DNA of 64,000 nucleotides from Pseudomonas sp. KNUC1026 (GTDB lineage Bacteria > Pseudomonadota > Gammaproteobacteria > Pseudomonadales > Pseudomonadaceae), in the NCBI RefSeq assembly GCF_021650705.1, contig NZ_CP087138.1:2728001-2792000 (forward strand). Reading direction: 5' to 3'. Each line of letters opens with the position of its first letter. Position 1 is the stretch's first letter. Shown piece after piece: positions 26,605 through 36,334 of this stretch. Below the pieces are notes generated by a model. The model ran no database searches and was not told the DNA's origin. It saw only the letters and a list, made by a program, of their open reading frames with translations. The position numbers and the translations under genes are program-made.

Positions 26605-27322
26605 CTCTTTGCGCAACACGTTGCACGCACGTTTGCTGGCTACCGCCGGTTTGCTGTTGATGGCCTGTGCAGCCCAGGCCGATGCCCCTGCGACCTTCAG
26701 CCAGGCCAAGAAAGTCGCCTGGGGCCTGTACGCACCGCAATCCACAGAGTTCTACTGCGGGTGCAAGTACACCGGCAACCGGGTAGACCTCGCCAGCTGC
26801 GGCTACATCCCCCGCAAGAACGCCAACCGCGCCAAGCGCGTGGAGTGGGAACACATCGTTCCAGCCTGGCAGATCGGCCACTTGCGCCAGTGCTGGCAGA
26901 AAGGTGGGCGCAGCAACTGCACACGCCATGACAAGACCTACCAGCGCGCCGAAGCTGACCTGTTCAACCTGGTGCCCAGCATCGGCGAGGTGAATGGCGA
27001 CCGTAACAACTTCAGTTTCGGCTGGCTGCCCGAACAGCGCGGCCAGTACGGTGCCTGCCTGACCCAGGTGGACTTCAAGGCCAAGAAGGTGATGCCGCGC
27101 CCGAGCATCCGCGGCATGATCGCCCGCACTTACTTCTACATGAGCAAGCGCTACGGCCTGCGGCTGTCCAAACAGGACACCCAATTGTTCCAGGCCTGGA
27201 ACAAGACCTACCCTGTGCAAGGCTGGGAACGCGCCCGCAACCAGCAAGTGGCGTGCGTGATGGGCCACGGCAACGAGTTCGTCGGGCCCGTGAACCTCAA
27301 GCGCTGCGCCAAGGGCGCCTGA
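26597..27322 (+). CDS. endA: Endonuclease I (periplasmic/secreted DNase)
   Basis: The protein has 241 residues. A signal peptide (LLATAGLLLMACAAQA) precedes the EndA/NucM nuclease domain. The beta-beta-alpha-metal active site is VEWEHIVPAWQIG with the catalytic His; RAEADLFNLVPSIGEVNGDRN carries the metal Asn/Asp residues. At least eight Cys suggest disulfides. It degrades double-stranded DNA outside the cytoplasm. The start overlaps the preceding small gene (TAATGATTGA), so both are probably expressed from the LexA-box promoter. Confidence 0.9.
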   Translation: MIDSLRNTLHARLLATAGLLLMACAAQADAPATFSQAKKVAWGLYAPQSTEFYCGCKYTGNRVDLASCGYIPRKNANRAKRVEWEHIVPAWQIGHLRQCWQKGGRSNCTRHDKTYQRAEADLFNLVPSIGEVNGDRNNFSFGWLPEQRGQYGACLTQVDFKAKKVMPRPSIRGMIARTYFYMSKRYGLRLSKQDTQLFQAWNKTYPVQGWERARNQQVACVMGHGNEFVGPVNLKRCAKGA

Positions 27323-27336
27323 GAAGGCAGGAAATC

Positions 27337-27358
27337 GCTGGCGCCTAGCGCCAGCTTT
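27337..27358. terminator. Shared stem-loop between endA and the DUF2937-like gene
   Basis: GCTGGCGC-CTA-GCGCCAGC is a perfect 8-bp stem with a 3-base loop followed by TTTC on the plus strand. The loop is also the TAG stop of the convergent minus-strand gene, so one element may serve both. Confidence 0.6.
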
Positions 27359-27866
27359 CGGGGATCGGCTTGTGCCGGCGGATGCCGAAGGTGTAGCCGA
27401 TGCCGATCATCAGCCATTCGAACGCAAGCGCCAGCGCAACGGCCAGGCCCACGCCCCAGCCGATGGCTTCAGGCGAGAGCGGCACCTGGTAGTTGTAGCC
27501 TTGCAAGGTCTCGTCGCGGATCTGCGCATCGGCCTGGGTCAGCACGTGCCAACTGCGTTCGTACCACCGGCCTTGCAACGCCGACCATTCCAGGCTCAGG
27601 GTTTGCTCGCGGGCTACCAGCGTGGCCACGCTCTGGGCATCACTGCGAAACACCGGGTCATCACTGCTCTGGTAATGCTGCACCAACGCCTGAAGGTCAC
27701 CGCCGAAGAACTTGCCGGCGGTGTCGCTGAAGCCTTGCAGGCTGGCCCGGGCTTCGTTCAGGTGTGCCTGCACCCGGGTGGTGTAGTCGTTGAGCAGGCC
27801 GGGCCATTGCACCCCCAGCAGCAGGCAGGCGGCGAAAACGATCAAACGCATGTAGCTGCGCAGCAT
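27345..27866 (-). CDS. Membrane protein, DUF2937-like
   Basis: The protein has 173 residues. An N-terminal membrane segment (LIVFAACLLLGVQWPGL) is followed by a soluble helical domain of about 100 residues (EARASLQGFSDTAGKFFGG) and a C-terminal membrane segment (GWGVGLAVALALAFEWLMIG) with a basic tail. This matches Pseudomonas DUF2937 proteins as I remember them; the function is unknown. It lies 9 bases after the glutamine amidotransferase gene on the same strand. Confidence 0.72.
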   Translation of the reverse strand: MLRSYMRLIVFAACLLLGVQWPGLLNDYTTRVQAHLNEARASLQGFSDTAGKFFGGDLQALVQHYQSSDDPVFRSDAQSVATLVAREQTLSLEWSALQGRWYERSWHVLTQADAQIRDETLQGYNYQVPLSPEAIGWGVGLAVALALAFEWLMIGIGYTFGIRRHKPIPESWR

Positions 27867-27875
27867 GTGCAGTCC

Positions 27876-28652
27876 TTATTCGGATGAGCCCTGTGCCAGG
27901 CACTCGCCCTGGCGCCACAGCGCCCATTGGCCAGGCAGGTAGGGGTGCCAGGTTTCGTTGTCGGTCAGGGCCTCGGTGGCGATCACCGTGACCACATCGT
28001 TGGGGGTGGTTTCGGCCTGGAAGTCGACGACCATTTCCAGGTCCTTCAACCGAGCCGGGCCGAAGGGCGCGCGGCGGGTGATGTGCACCAGTTTGGTCGA
28101 GCAATAGCAGAACAACCAGTCGCCGTTGGAGACCAGCATGTTGAACACCCCAAGCGCGCGGTAACCCTGGCATGCCTCCACCAGTACCGGCAGGCATTGC
28201 TCAGGCTCCACCGGCTCGGGAAAGGCTGCACGCAAGCGGTTGAGCAGGTCGCAGAAGGCCGCTTCGCTGTCGGTATCGCCCACCGGGCGGTAGAACCCGG
28301 CCGGCGGGCTGAAGCCGGCCAGTTGGCCGTTGTGGGCGAAGCACCAGTTGCGGCCCCAAAGCTCGCGCACGAAGGGGTGGGTGTTGGCCAGGCGCACGCG
28401 GCCGACGTTGGCCTGGCGGATGTGCCCGATGACCACTTCGCTCTTGATCGGGTAGCGCTGCACCAGTTGCGCCACTTCGGATTCGCTGCTGGCGGCCGGA
28501 TCCTGGAACAGGCGCAGGCCACGGCCTTCGTAGAAACCGATGCCCCAGCCATCACGATGCGGCCCGGTGCGGCCACCGCGCTGCATCAGCCCGCTGAAGC
28601 TGAAGACGATGTCGGTGGGGACGTTGGCGCTCATGCCCAGCAGTTCGCACAT
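27876..28652 (-). CDS. Class II glutamine amidotransferase (YafJ-like)
   Basis: The protein has 258 residues. Met is followed directly by the catalytic Cys2 (MCELLGMSAN), as in Ntn-type amidotransferases. Other hallmarks are HRDGWGIGFY, GHIRQANVG, NTHPF and CFAHNGQL. The glutaminase domain has no partner synthase domain, as in YafJ. These proteins release ammonia from glutamine; the acceptor is unknown. The frame is intact. It lies in a small minus-strand group with two membrane-protein genes. Confidence 0.88.
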   Translation of the reverse strand: MCELLGMSANVPTDIVFSFSGLMQRGGRTGPHRDGWGIGFYEGRGLRLFQDPAASSESEVAQLVQRYPIKSEVVIGHIRQANVGRVRLANTHPFVRELWGRNWCFAHNGQLAGFSPPAGFYRPVGDTDSEAAFCDLLNRLRAAFPEPVEPEQCLPVLVEACQGYRALGVFNMLVSNGDWLFCYCSTKLVHITRRAPFGPARLKDLEMVVDFQAETTPNDVVTVIATEALTDNETWHPYLPGQWALWRQGECLAQGSSE

Positions 28653-28661
28653 GGCAAGTTC

Positions 28662-29144
28662 CTAGAGACGAGGTTCGATACGCCCGCGCGCAGATGGACG
28701 GGGCGCCTCGGCAACCGGTTCCGGGGCGGCAGGTACCACGGCCGGGGCTTCATCGGCCTGTGCCTTGGCCAGCGCCTGCTCGCGCGCCTCGCGCTCGGCG
28801 CGCCGGGCTCGTGCAGCGCGCTCGAACGGCCAGCGGATCAGCGCGAATACCACGTAAACGATCATTGCGATGACCGCGTACATGGCAAGCTCGGATGCCG
28901 CCTGCCAGATGTGCGAGGTGTCCTTGAAAAGCACGTCCAGCGCGACCACCGCCAACGCCGGGGCCAGCTTGGCCGAGGATGAGTCGACCGCCGTAGGCGT
29001 GCACACCGCCACCGCAGCCAGCAGCCGCAACGGCTCGCGCAACCAGCGCCACAGCCAGCCGGTCAGGCGAAACCACACCAGCAGGCAGCCCAGCGCCGCG
29101 ACTGCGTAGATACACCAGGCAATGAAGTAATCGTGTTCTGTCAT
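28662..29144 (-). CDS. Hypothetical membrane protein
   Basis: The protein has 160 residues from ATG 29144 (MTEHDYFIAWCIYAVAALGC). It has two or three hydrophobic segments, then a basic stretch (RRAEREAREQALAKAQ) and an Ala/Pro-rich tail. A longer in-frame ORF to 29183 adds residues that would overlap the divergent promoter region. I do not recognise a named family. It lies 9 bases upstream of the amidotransferase gene and diverges from the first oligopeptidase gene. Confidence 0.7.
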   Translation of the reverse strand: MTEHDYFIAWCIYAVAALGCLLVWFRLTGWLWRWLREPLRLLAAVAVCTPTAVDSSSAKLAPALAVVALDVLFKDTSHIWQAASELAMYAVIAMIVYVVFALIRWPFERAARARRAEREAREQALAKAQADEAPAVVPAAPEPVAEAPRPSARGRIEPRL

Positions 29145-29209
29145 GGAATTTGGAAGGACGCCCAACGCAAGGGCACCTATCATAGCGGCTTTTGCCAGAG
29201 GACGCTGCC

Positions 29210-31245
29210 ATGACGAACACCGCCCCCGGGCCCGCGCAGGTGACGGCGCCGACCCGTATGCCTGGCTGCAGGAGCGCGATGCGCCCGAAGTGCTCGACTA
29301 CCTCAACGCCGAAAACGCCTGGCTGGAACAGCAGTTGGCGCCGCAGCAACCGTTGCGCGACGCCCTGTTCGAGGAAATCCGCGGGCGCATCCAGGAAACC
29401 GACCTTTCGCTGCCCTCCCCTGGGGCCCGTGGCTGTACTACACCCGCACCACCGCCGGTGATGAATACCCACGCTATTACCGTCACCCTCGCCCGGCCGA
29501 CGGCAGCCTGGTGGTAGGCGCCTCAGCGGAGCAGCTGCTGCTGGACCCCAACGAACTGGCCGGTGGCGGCTTCCTTTCGATCGGCACCTTTGCAGCGAGC
29601 CCAGACCAGCGCCAGCTTGCCTACAGCCTCGACACCGAAGGCGACGAAATCTACCGGCTGTTCGTCAAGGACCTTGCCAGCGGCGCGGTCACCGAACTGC
29701 CTTTCGAGGATTGCGATGGCAGCATCACCTGGGCCAACGACAACCAGACGCTGTTCTTCGCCACCCTTGACGACACCCACCGGCCCTTCCGCCTGTGGCG
29801 GCATCGGCTGGGCAAGGAAGGCGCCGAGTGTGTGTTCGAAGAGCCGGATGGGCGCTTCTTCCTGCACTGCTATCGCACCAGCTCGGAGCAGCACCTGGTG
29901 CTGCAGTTGGGCAGCAAGACCACCAGCGAAAGCTGGGTGCTGGATGCGGCCACGCCCGAGCAGCCTTTCACCCAGGTGGCCGCCCGTACCGAAGGCCATG
30001 AATACGACCTCGACCACGGCTGCCTGCAAGGCCAGTCGCAGTGGTTCATCCGCACCAACGCAGACGGTATCAACTTCGCCGTCTACCACAGCGAAGGCGC
30101 AGTTCCATCGCGCGAGCTGTGGCAATGCCTGGTACCCCACAATCCGGAGGTGATGATCGAAGGCATCACCCTCAACCGCAGCGCCCACGCCTTGAGCCTG
30201 CGTGAAAACGGCCTGCCGGTGATCGAGGTATGCCCCGGGGATGCCGCAGCCTACCGAGTGCAATTGCCCGATGCTGCCTACAGCCTCTACGTACAGGACA
30301 GCCTCGAGTTCGACGGCCCGCATATCCGCCTGCGCTATGAAGCCCTGAACCGCCCCGCCCAGGTTCGCCAACTGGCGCTGGCCAGCGGCGAACAGCAAGT
30401 GCTCAAGCAAACCCCGGTGCTGGGCGGCTTCGACGCCGATGCCTATGTCAGCCAGCGCCTTTGGGCAACTGCCAGCGACGGCACCCAGGTGCCGATCAGC
30501 CTGGTGGTGCGCCGCGACCTGCAAGGCCAGGCGGTGCCGCTCTACCTTTACGGCTATGGCGCCTACGGCACTACGCTCGACCCGTGGTTCTCCCACGCGC
30601 GGCTGAGCCTGCTCGACCGCGGCTTCGCTTTCGCCATCGCCCATGTGCGCGGCGGCGGCGAGATGGGCGAGGCCTGGTACCGGGCCGGCAAGCTCGAACA
30701 CAAGCCCACTACCTTCAGCGACTTCATCGCCTGCGCCGAGCACCTGGTCAGCCAGGGCCTGACCACTCCTGCGCAGTTGGCTATCAGTGGCGGCAGCGCC
30801 GGTGGGCTGCTGATCGGCGCGGTGCTCAACCAGCGCCCCGACCTGTTCGGTGCGGCGATCGCCGAGGTGCCCTTCGTCGACACCCTCAACACCATGCTCG
30901 ACCCGGACTTGCCGCTCACCGTCACCGAATATGACGAATGGGGCAATCCGCAGGAGCCGGAGGCTTATGCGCGCATCAAGGCCTACGCCCCCTGACGAGA
31001 ACGTGAGTGCCCGGGCGTACCCCGCCATGTTGGTGGTGGCCGGCTACAACGACAGCCGCGTGCAGTATTGGGAAGCCGCCAAATGGGTCGCACGCCTGCG
31101 CGCGGCCAAAACCGACAGCAACCTGCTGCTGCTCAAGACCGAGATGGAGGCTGGCCATGGCGGCATGAGCGGCCGCTATCAGGGGCTGCGTGATGCGGCG
31201 CTGGAATACGCCTTCCTGCTGCGGGTGCTGGGGTTGGCGGTTTAA
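29210..31245 (+). CDS. ptrB: Oligopeptidase B, first copy (three frame breaks)
   Basis: The combined span gives about 680 residues, normal for S9A oligopeptidase B, which cleaves short peptides after Lys/Arg. The N-terminal beta-propeller begins DPYAWLQERDAPEVLDYL. The catalytic domain has Ser (ISGGSAGGLL), Asp (AGYNDSRVQYWE) and His (EAGHGGMSGR). The frame breaks near 29235, 29425 (after LSLPSP, continuing WGPWLYYTRT) and 30993 (after IKAYAP, continuing ENVSARAYP). Conserved sequence continues across each break, so I treat it as one intact gene. The small start region before the first break is uncertain. Confidence 0.85.
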
Positions 31246-31311
31246 CTATCGATGGCGGGCCGCAACGGCCCGCCACGCAGACTGCGGCGCTCTGAACACA
31301 GGAGCCCCGAC

Positions 31312-33383
31312 ATGCAAGCCACTCCCGACCCACTTGCCTGGCTACAAGACGCAACCTCTCCCCGCACGCTGCAATGGCTCGCGGACGAAAATGCTCGCAC
31401 CGATCATTTCCTTCGGCAGACCGAAGCGCTGCGAGAGCAGCTCTACGAAGAAATTCACGGCCGTTACCAAGCCGCCGACCTTTCGGTGCCCACGCCTTCT
31501 GGCCCATGGCTGTACTACTTTCAAAAGCAGCTCGGCCAGGCCTTCAGCAACTACTACCGGTGCCCCCTGCCGGCCGATGGCTCTCTGAACATCGACCCGC
31601 TGCAACAGCAGTTGCTTCTTGCACCCGATGCCCTGGCACACCAGGGTCAGATAGCATTCGGCACCGTCAGCGCCAGCCCCGACCACCGTTACCTGGCCTA
31701 CAGCGTGTTGATCGGCCAACAACCCGGGCTTTACGTGCAGAACCTCGAAGTGCCACAGACGCCGGCGCTCCGCCTTCCTGTGGAAGGCTTCGATGGCAGC
31801 CTGACCTGGGCCAGTGACAGCCAGACGTTGCTGTGCGCCCAGGCCAACGCGCGGCATAGCCATCGCCTGCTGCGCTACCGGCTGGGTGATGCCGAGGCCA
31901 GCGCTGTATTCGAGGAAACCGACGACCGCTTCGACCTCAGTTGCACCCGCAGCCGCTCGGGCCAATGGCTGCTGTTGCACAGCATAGGCCCGGGGGCCAG
32001 CGAGGTATGGGTAGCGGCCGCCAATGATGCTCAAGGCCAGTTCAGTTGCCTGATAAGCCGCACCCAACAACGCCGCGCCCGGCTCGACCATGGTCACTGG
32101 GGAAACGAGCCGCACTGGTTCTGCCTCAGCGCGCAGGCTGGAGGGCCTGCACAGTTAATGCGCATGCCATCGTCACCGAAATCTACAGCGCCGACCTGGC
32201 AGGTCATCGCGGCCGCCGAGCCCCTGCAAGCGATCGAGCGCATGGTCCCCTTCGCAAGCGGGCTGCTGGTTCTGATGCGCGACAGCGGCCAACTCAAGCT
32301 GCGTATTTTCCGCGCGCACACGCTGGTTACCAGCGTCGAGTTTCCCGACTCGCTGCACAGCATCGCGCTCGGTGCGCTGCCTGACTACGAGAGCACCGGC
32401 ATGCTGCTGACCTACGAATCCTTCACTCATCCCGGCAAGTGCGCTGGCTCGACCTGGGCAATGGCGCCCAGCGCGGTGGCGCCCAGCGCGGTGGCGCCCA
32501 GCACAATGGCGCCCAGCGCGTGCTCAAGGCTTATCCGGTACAGGGTAATTTCGACAGCACCCGGTACCTGAGCAAAAGGCTGTGGGCCACCAGTGCCGAC
32601 GGCACCCGTATACCGATCAGCATCACATTGCGCGCCGACCACCAGCACCGAGGCGCCTTACGCCTGGTGCTCAGCGGCTATGGTGCATATGGCGTCACCC
32701 AGGAGCCTGAGTTTTCCTACTCGGCGCTGAGCCTGCTGGACAGAGGCTTTGCATTGGCCACGGCTCATGTGCGCGGCGGTGGCATGCTCGGTCAAGCCTG
32801 GCACGCTGCAGGCCAAGGCCTGAACAAACAGCGCTCATTCGATGACTTCATCGCATGCGCCGAGTACCTGATCGAAGAAGGCTGGACGACCGCAGAGGCA
32901 TTGGTTATCCACGGCGCCAGTGCAGGAGGCCTGCTGGTGGGCGCGGTACTCGATCGACGCCCCGAGCTGTTCCGAGCAGCTATTGCTCGCCAGCCCTTCG
33001 TGGATGTGCTCACGGCGATGTCGGACCCGGATCTGGCACTGACTACTCAGGAGTATCAGGAATGGGGCGATCCGCGCCAGGCTGAGCAGAACGCCGAGAT
33101 ACGCCGCTGGTCACCTTATGAAAACGTCTCGAACCAGGCCTATCCGGCGTTGCTGGTCAGCGCGGGCTTGCTGGACCGCCAGGTGCCATACTGGCAACCA
33201 GCCAAATGGGTGGCGCGGCTGCGCGAGCGCAAGGTTGATGACCACCTGCTGTTACTGATGACGGATCTGCAAGGCGTACACGGAGCCCCGTTCGCCCGCA
33301 ACGACCGGATCCGCCGCGATGCGGTAGAGTATGCGTTCATGTTCAAGGCCCTGGGCCTGGCTGAACACGCACCGGGAGACTGA
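31312..33383 (+). CDS. Oligopeptidase B paralogue, second copy (one frame break)
   Basis: This is a second S9A oligopeptidase of about 690 residues, 66 bases after the first. It begins MQATPDPLAWLQDAT. The catalytic elements are HGASAGGLLVG (Ser), AGLLDRQVPYW (Asp) and QGVHGAPFAR (His region, diverged from the usual GHGG). The frame breaks near 32440, where adding one G (AAGGTGCGC) restores HPGKVRWLDLGN. Just after that lie four in-frame 15-bp repeats encoding a GAQRG-type insertion. The divergent His loop and insertion suggest relaxed constraint or a changed substrate. Confidence 0.82.
32459..32518 (+). repeat. Four tandem 15-bp repeats inside the second oligopeptidase gene
   Basis: The unit CAATGGCGCCCAGCG / CGGTGGCGCCCAGCG occurs four times head to tail. 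Because 15 is a multiple of 3 the frame is kept, giving a GAQRG/GAQHN repeat between the propeller and catalytic domains. The first oligopeptidase lacks it. Confidence 0.85.
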
Positions 33384-33391
33384 TTGCCACC

Positions 33392-33855
33392 ATGGCCAAC
33401 AGCAGCGCGCTCAACAACGAAATCCGCATCATCCTGATGGACTGTGGGCTGTTCAACCAGCTACTGCCGGAGGACTGCGCCACCGCCGCCGGGTTTTTCA
33501 GCCTCGTCAAGATGGAGCAAGGTGAAGTCATCTTCAAGGAAGGCGACGCCGGCAACTTCATGTGCATCCTCCAGTACGGTAACGTGTCGGTGCAGCGTGT
33601 CGACCTTGAAGGTAACGAAGTAGAGGTTGCGCTGCTGCGCAAGGGCCGCTCCTTCGGCGAAATGGCCGTGATCGACGGTGAGCGGCGCTCGGCCACCTGC
33701 GTAGCGGCGACCGAAGTGCAGTTCGTGAGCCTGGGCAAGGACTCGCTCGACAAGATGATGGCCGAGGCGCCCGGGTCGCGGCCAAGATCATCCGCGCCAT
33801 TGCCGTGGCGCTGTCACGCCGCCTGCGCATGGCCGATGGGCAGAAGCTCTCCTGA
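33392..33855 (+). CDS. Cyclic nucleotide-binding domain protein (one frame break)
   Basis: The full span gives about 154 residues. A Crp-type cNMP-binding domain is clear: FKEGDAGNFMCILQYGNVSV, the phosphate-binding cassette region GRSFGEMAVIDGERRSATCVA, and the closing helix. The frame breaks near 33770 after MAEAP; adding one C gives RVAAKIIRAIAVALSRRLRM and stop at 33855. There is no DNA-binding helix-turn-helix, so it is a stand-alone sensor domain rather than a Crp regulator. It follows the oligopeptidase gene by 8 bases and may be co-transcribed. Confidence 0.8.
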
Positions 33856-33922
33856 TAATCGCGGGAACGCGTACACGGGCAGGCAGGTCAGTTAGCTATC
33901 AGCCATCGTTCAGGAGCACACC

Positions 33923-34282
33923 ATGCGCCGCAGCCTGCAGGAAATCATCGACACGCCCAGCGAGCAAGACCATAACGTCAGAGGGTGGGAGCGTGCCGGC
34001 TCGCTCGCTGCCGGTATCGTGCTGGTTGGCAAGGGCGTAGCAAGAGGTGGCGTGATCGGCCTGTTGCAGGTCGCTCTCGGCGGCGCAGCCCTGGTGCGCG
34101 GTTATACCGGCCACAGCAAAGCTCGCGAACTGCTCGAACGCGGCCGCCGCGACGCCGACCAGATCCGCGCGCACCTGGCTGAGGCGGGCGCCGAACTCAA
34201 GGCCTTGAAAGACAGCGCCATCGCCGCGACAGAGACTGCGACCGTGACCGGTGAAGACCCGAAGGCACCGCCCCTGTCGTGA
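33923..34282 (+). CDS. Small membrane protein, DUF2892-like
   Basis: The protein has 119 residues. A central hydrophobic region (AGSLAAGIVLVGKGVARGGVI and GLLQVALGGAALVRGYTG) resembles the YgaP/DUF2892 two-helix membrane domain. A charged helix follows (ELLERGRRDADQIRAHL) with an Ala/Thr-rich tail. Its role is unknown. CAGGAG lies upstream of the ATG. Confidence 0.7.
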   Translation: MRRSLQEIIDTPSEQDHNVRGWERAGSLAAGIVLVGKGVARGGVIGLLQVALGGAALVRGYTGHSKARELLERGRRDADQIRAHLAEAGAELKALKDSAIAATETATVTGEDPKAPPLS

Positions 34283-34732
34283 TCAGCCGGCCCGGAAGAT
34301 CAAATGATCTTCCCAGTCGTCTTCATCGATTGCAGTTTCACTGAACATACGCCCCGCCTGGGAAACACGCTGCACATGAACCTGATCGCGATCGCCGCAT
34401 ACGAGGTAATGCCAGTCGGGTAAATCCTGGCCGTTAGCGACCAGCCGATAGGCGCAGCTGGGCGGCAGCCAATTGAACTGGTCGGCTTGCTCGACCGTCA
34501 GCTCGATGCAATCGGGCACATGCTGTTTGCGGTTGGGGTAGTCGGTGCAGCGGCAACTGCTGAGGTCGAGCATCTTGCAGGCCACACGGGTGTAGTACAC
34601 CGCGCCGTCTTCCTCGTCCTCAAGCTTTTGAAGGCAGCAAAGGCCACACCCGTCGCACAACGATTCCCATTCGGCTGAGCCGAGTTGGGCAAGGGTCTTG
34701 CGCTTCCAGAATGCGGTGGCTTGGCTGCTCAT
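34283..34732 (-). CDS. YcgN-family Cys-cluster protein
   Basis: The protein has 149 residues from ATG 34732 ([17 protein letters not shown]). Cys residues are arranged [12 protein letters not shown], then [16 protein letters not shown] and a further Cys in VPDCIEL. This is the pattern of the YkgJ/YcgN family, thought to bind a metal or Fe-S cluster. The longer ORF to 34852 overlaps the divergent nitroreductase leader and is not supported. Its stop abuts the stop of the convergent DUF2892-like gene. The precise function is unknown. Confidence 0.85.
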   Translation of the reverse strand: MSSQATAFWKRKTLAQLGSAEWESLCDGCGLCCLQKLEDEEDGAVYYTRVACKMLDLSSCRCTDYPNRKQHVPDCIELTVEQADQFNWLPPSCAYRLVANGQDLPDWHYLVCGDRDQVHVQRVSQAGRMFSETAIDEDDWEDHLIFRAG

Positions 34733-34841
34733 TAACGTGGCCTTGAAAAGGGGCGCCAGTCTAAGGCGGCCGATACGGCTTGTCATCGACCGGGCATCGA
34801 AGTAGCGTTGCGTTTTCATGCCAGACGACAAGGACCGATCC

Positions 34842-35435
34842 ATGAGCGACACGCCACGCGTTGCCGATTACGCCATTCACGAGCAGTTCACCAACCGCTG
34901 GTCACCGCGCGCGTTCGATGGTTCGACCATCGACGAAAACACATTGCTGGGCTTCTTCGAGGCTGCCCGCTGGGCACCTTCGGCCTACAACTCTCAGCCC
35001 TGGCGTTTTCTGTACGCACGCCGCGACACACCGAACTGGGAGCGTTTTCTCGGCCTGCTCAACGAATTCAATCGCAACTGGGCGCAGCACGCCTCCGCCC
35101 TGGTGATCGTGATATCCAAGACCACCTTCGTTGCGCCCGGCGCGACGGAGGAGAGCCCCGCGCTCTGGCATACCTTCGATACCGGCTCTGCCTGGGGCTA
35201 CTTTGCCCTGCAGGCCAGCATCGATGGCTGGCACACCCATGGCATGGCGGGTTTCGATCAGGACCTGACTCGCAAAGAGTTGAGCATTCCTGAGGGCTAC
35301 GCACTGCATGCTGCCGTGGCTATCGGCAAGTTGGGCGACAAGGCCAGCCTGCCGGAATACCTGCAAGCCCGCGAAACGCCCAGCCCGCGTAAGCCAGTGG
35401 GCGAAATTGCCGCAGAGGGCGATTTCTCGCTTTAG
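34842..35435 (+). CDS. Nitroreductase-family flavoenzyme
   Basis: The protein has 197 residues from ATG 34842. The FMN-binding signature ([25 protein letters not shown]) and the C-terminal [25 protein letters not shown] segment match the nitroreductase family. These reduce nitro compounds, quinones or enones with NAD(P)H. The in-frame ATG at 34818 would give eight extra residues; 34842 is preceded by AAGGACCGATCC. The frame is intact, and it is divergent from ycgN. Confidence 0.88.
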   Translation: MSDTPRVADYAIHEQFTNRWSPRAFDGSTIDENTLLGFFEAARWAPSAYNSQPWRFLYARRDTPNWERFLGLLNEFNRNWAQHASALVIVISKTTFVAPGATEESPALWHTFDTGSAWGYFALQASIDGWHTHGMAGFDQDLTRKELSIPEGYALHAAVAIGKLGDKASLPEYLQARETPSPRKPVGEIAAEGDFSL

Positions 35436-35472
35436 TGGACGCGGGGCAGCTTGCGCTGCTCCGCCTTGGCAC

Positions 35473-35814
35473 TCAACCGCAGTTGGCGCGCAACACCTTG
35501 CCCGAATCGTCGACATACAGCGTCAGCCGGTCCGAACGGTAGTCCATGGTGATCATGTCACGCGGGCCCAGCACTCGGGCCACTTGCGAACCCGAGCGCA
35601 CCCGCGCCTGGTCCAGCAATGCCTGGCTCGAAAGCTGGCCGACGACATATTGAGCGCCGGGGGCAGTGCAACGGCCGTCGCCGACGTTGCTGCTCGGCGA
35701 AGAAGGCGCAGGGCTTGCTGCCTGGCCAGCGGTGTCGGTATTGCTGCCACCGGCACATCCAGTGAGCAGGGCGAGGCTGGCAAGAGCCAGCAGGGTGAAA
35801 CGGGTGCAGGGCAT
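35473..35814 (-). CDS. I78-family peptidase inhibitor lipoprotein
   Basis: The protein has 113 residues. A lipoprotein signal (FTLLALASLALLTGCAGG, lipobox LTGC) and a Ser/Pro-rich linker precede a domain starting at CTAPGAQYVVGQ and ending DMITMDYRSDRLTLYVDDSG...ANCG. That pattern matches the potato-inhibitor-like I78 family, which blocks serine peptidases. It is probably envelope-anchored and protects against proteases. ATG 35814 is preceded by AGAGGAAG. A longer in-frame ORF to 36213 is not supported. Confidence 0.85.
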   Translation of the reverse strand: MPCTRFTLLALASLALLTGCAGGSNTDTAGQAASPAPSSPSSNVGDGRCTAPGAQYVVGQLSSQALLDQARVRSGSQVARVLGPRDMITMDYRSDRLTLYVDDSGKVLRANCG

Positions 35815-36030
35815 GTCGCTTCCTCTCGAACGGGTTTTTCCTTCTGCATCAACGTGCTTGGGACCGTTGATCGGCGCAGAGGTTGCAAGGTGCAGCAGTT
35901 TGCCAAACCGGAAGTGCTGTAAAACCGAATTCTTGTGACCAATTATTACGAGCAGCCTCCATAGCCCTCGGGCATATCGTGCGCGCCCGTGCTTTACTGC
36001 TCCATACCCCCTACGCGAGCGACCACCGCC

Positions 36031-36282
36031 ATGAGCACCGTGCAACTGCAAGCTGCGATAAAGGCCCGCTGGCTGGATGGGCAATGCTCGCGTAGCCCAG
36101 GCTCCACCGAGGAACTGGCCATTCTGGCGGTCGATTTGCTGGTCCGGGAGCTGGGGCCGGCTGCGGCGCGCGGTTTCATGGAGCAGGCGTTGGAGCATTT
36201 CACCCAGGCGCACTGGCCACTGCCAGCTGCACCGAGCAGCACGCTCCAGGCGGGCATCGCCAGCGCTGCCCCTGCACCCTGA
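36031..36282 (+). CDS. Small hypothetical protein
   Basis: The protein has 83 residues, beginning MSTVQLQAAIKARWLDGQC and ending in an Ala/Pro/Ser-rich tail. It is mostly helical, without a signal or membrane segment. I do not recognise the family. The gene faces the 1606-residue protein gene tail to tail, 52 bases apart. Confidence 0.55.
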   Translation: MSTVQLQAAIKARWLDGQCSRSPGSTEELAILAVDLLVRELGPAAARGFMEQALEHFTQAHWPLPAAPSSTLQAGIASAAPAP

Positions 36283-36334
36283 TCACCGGGAGGCAGGCTG
36301 GCTCTGTGCTACCAACCTGAGCAATTCCTGGACG

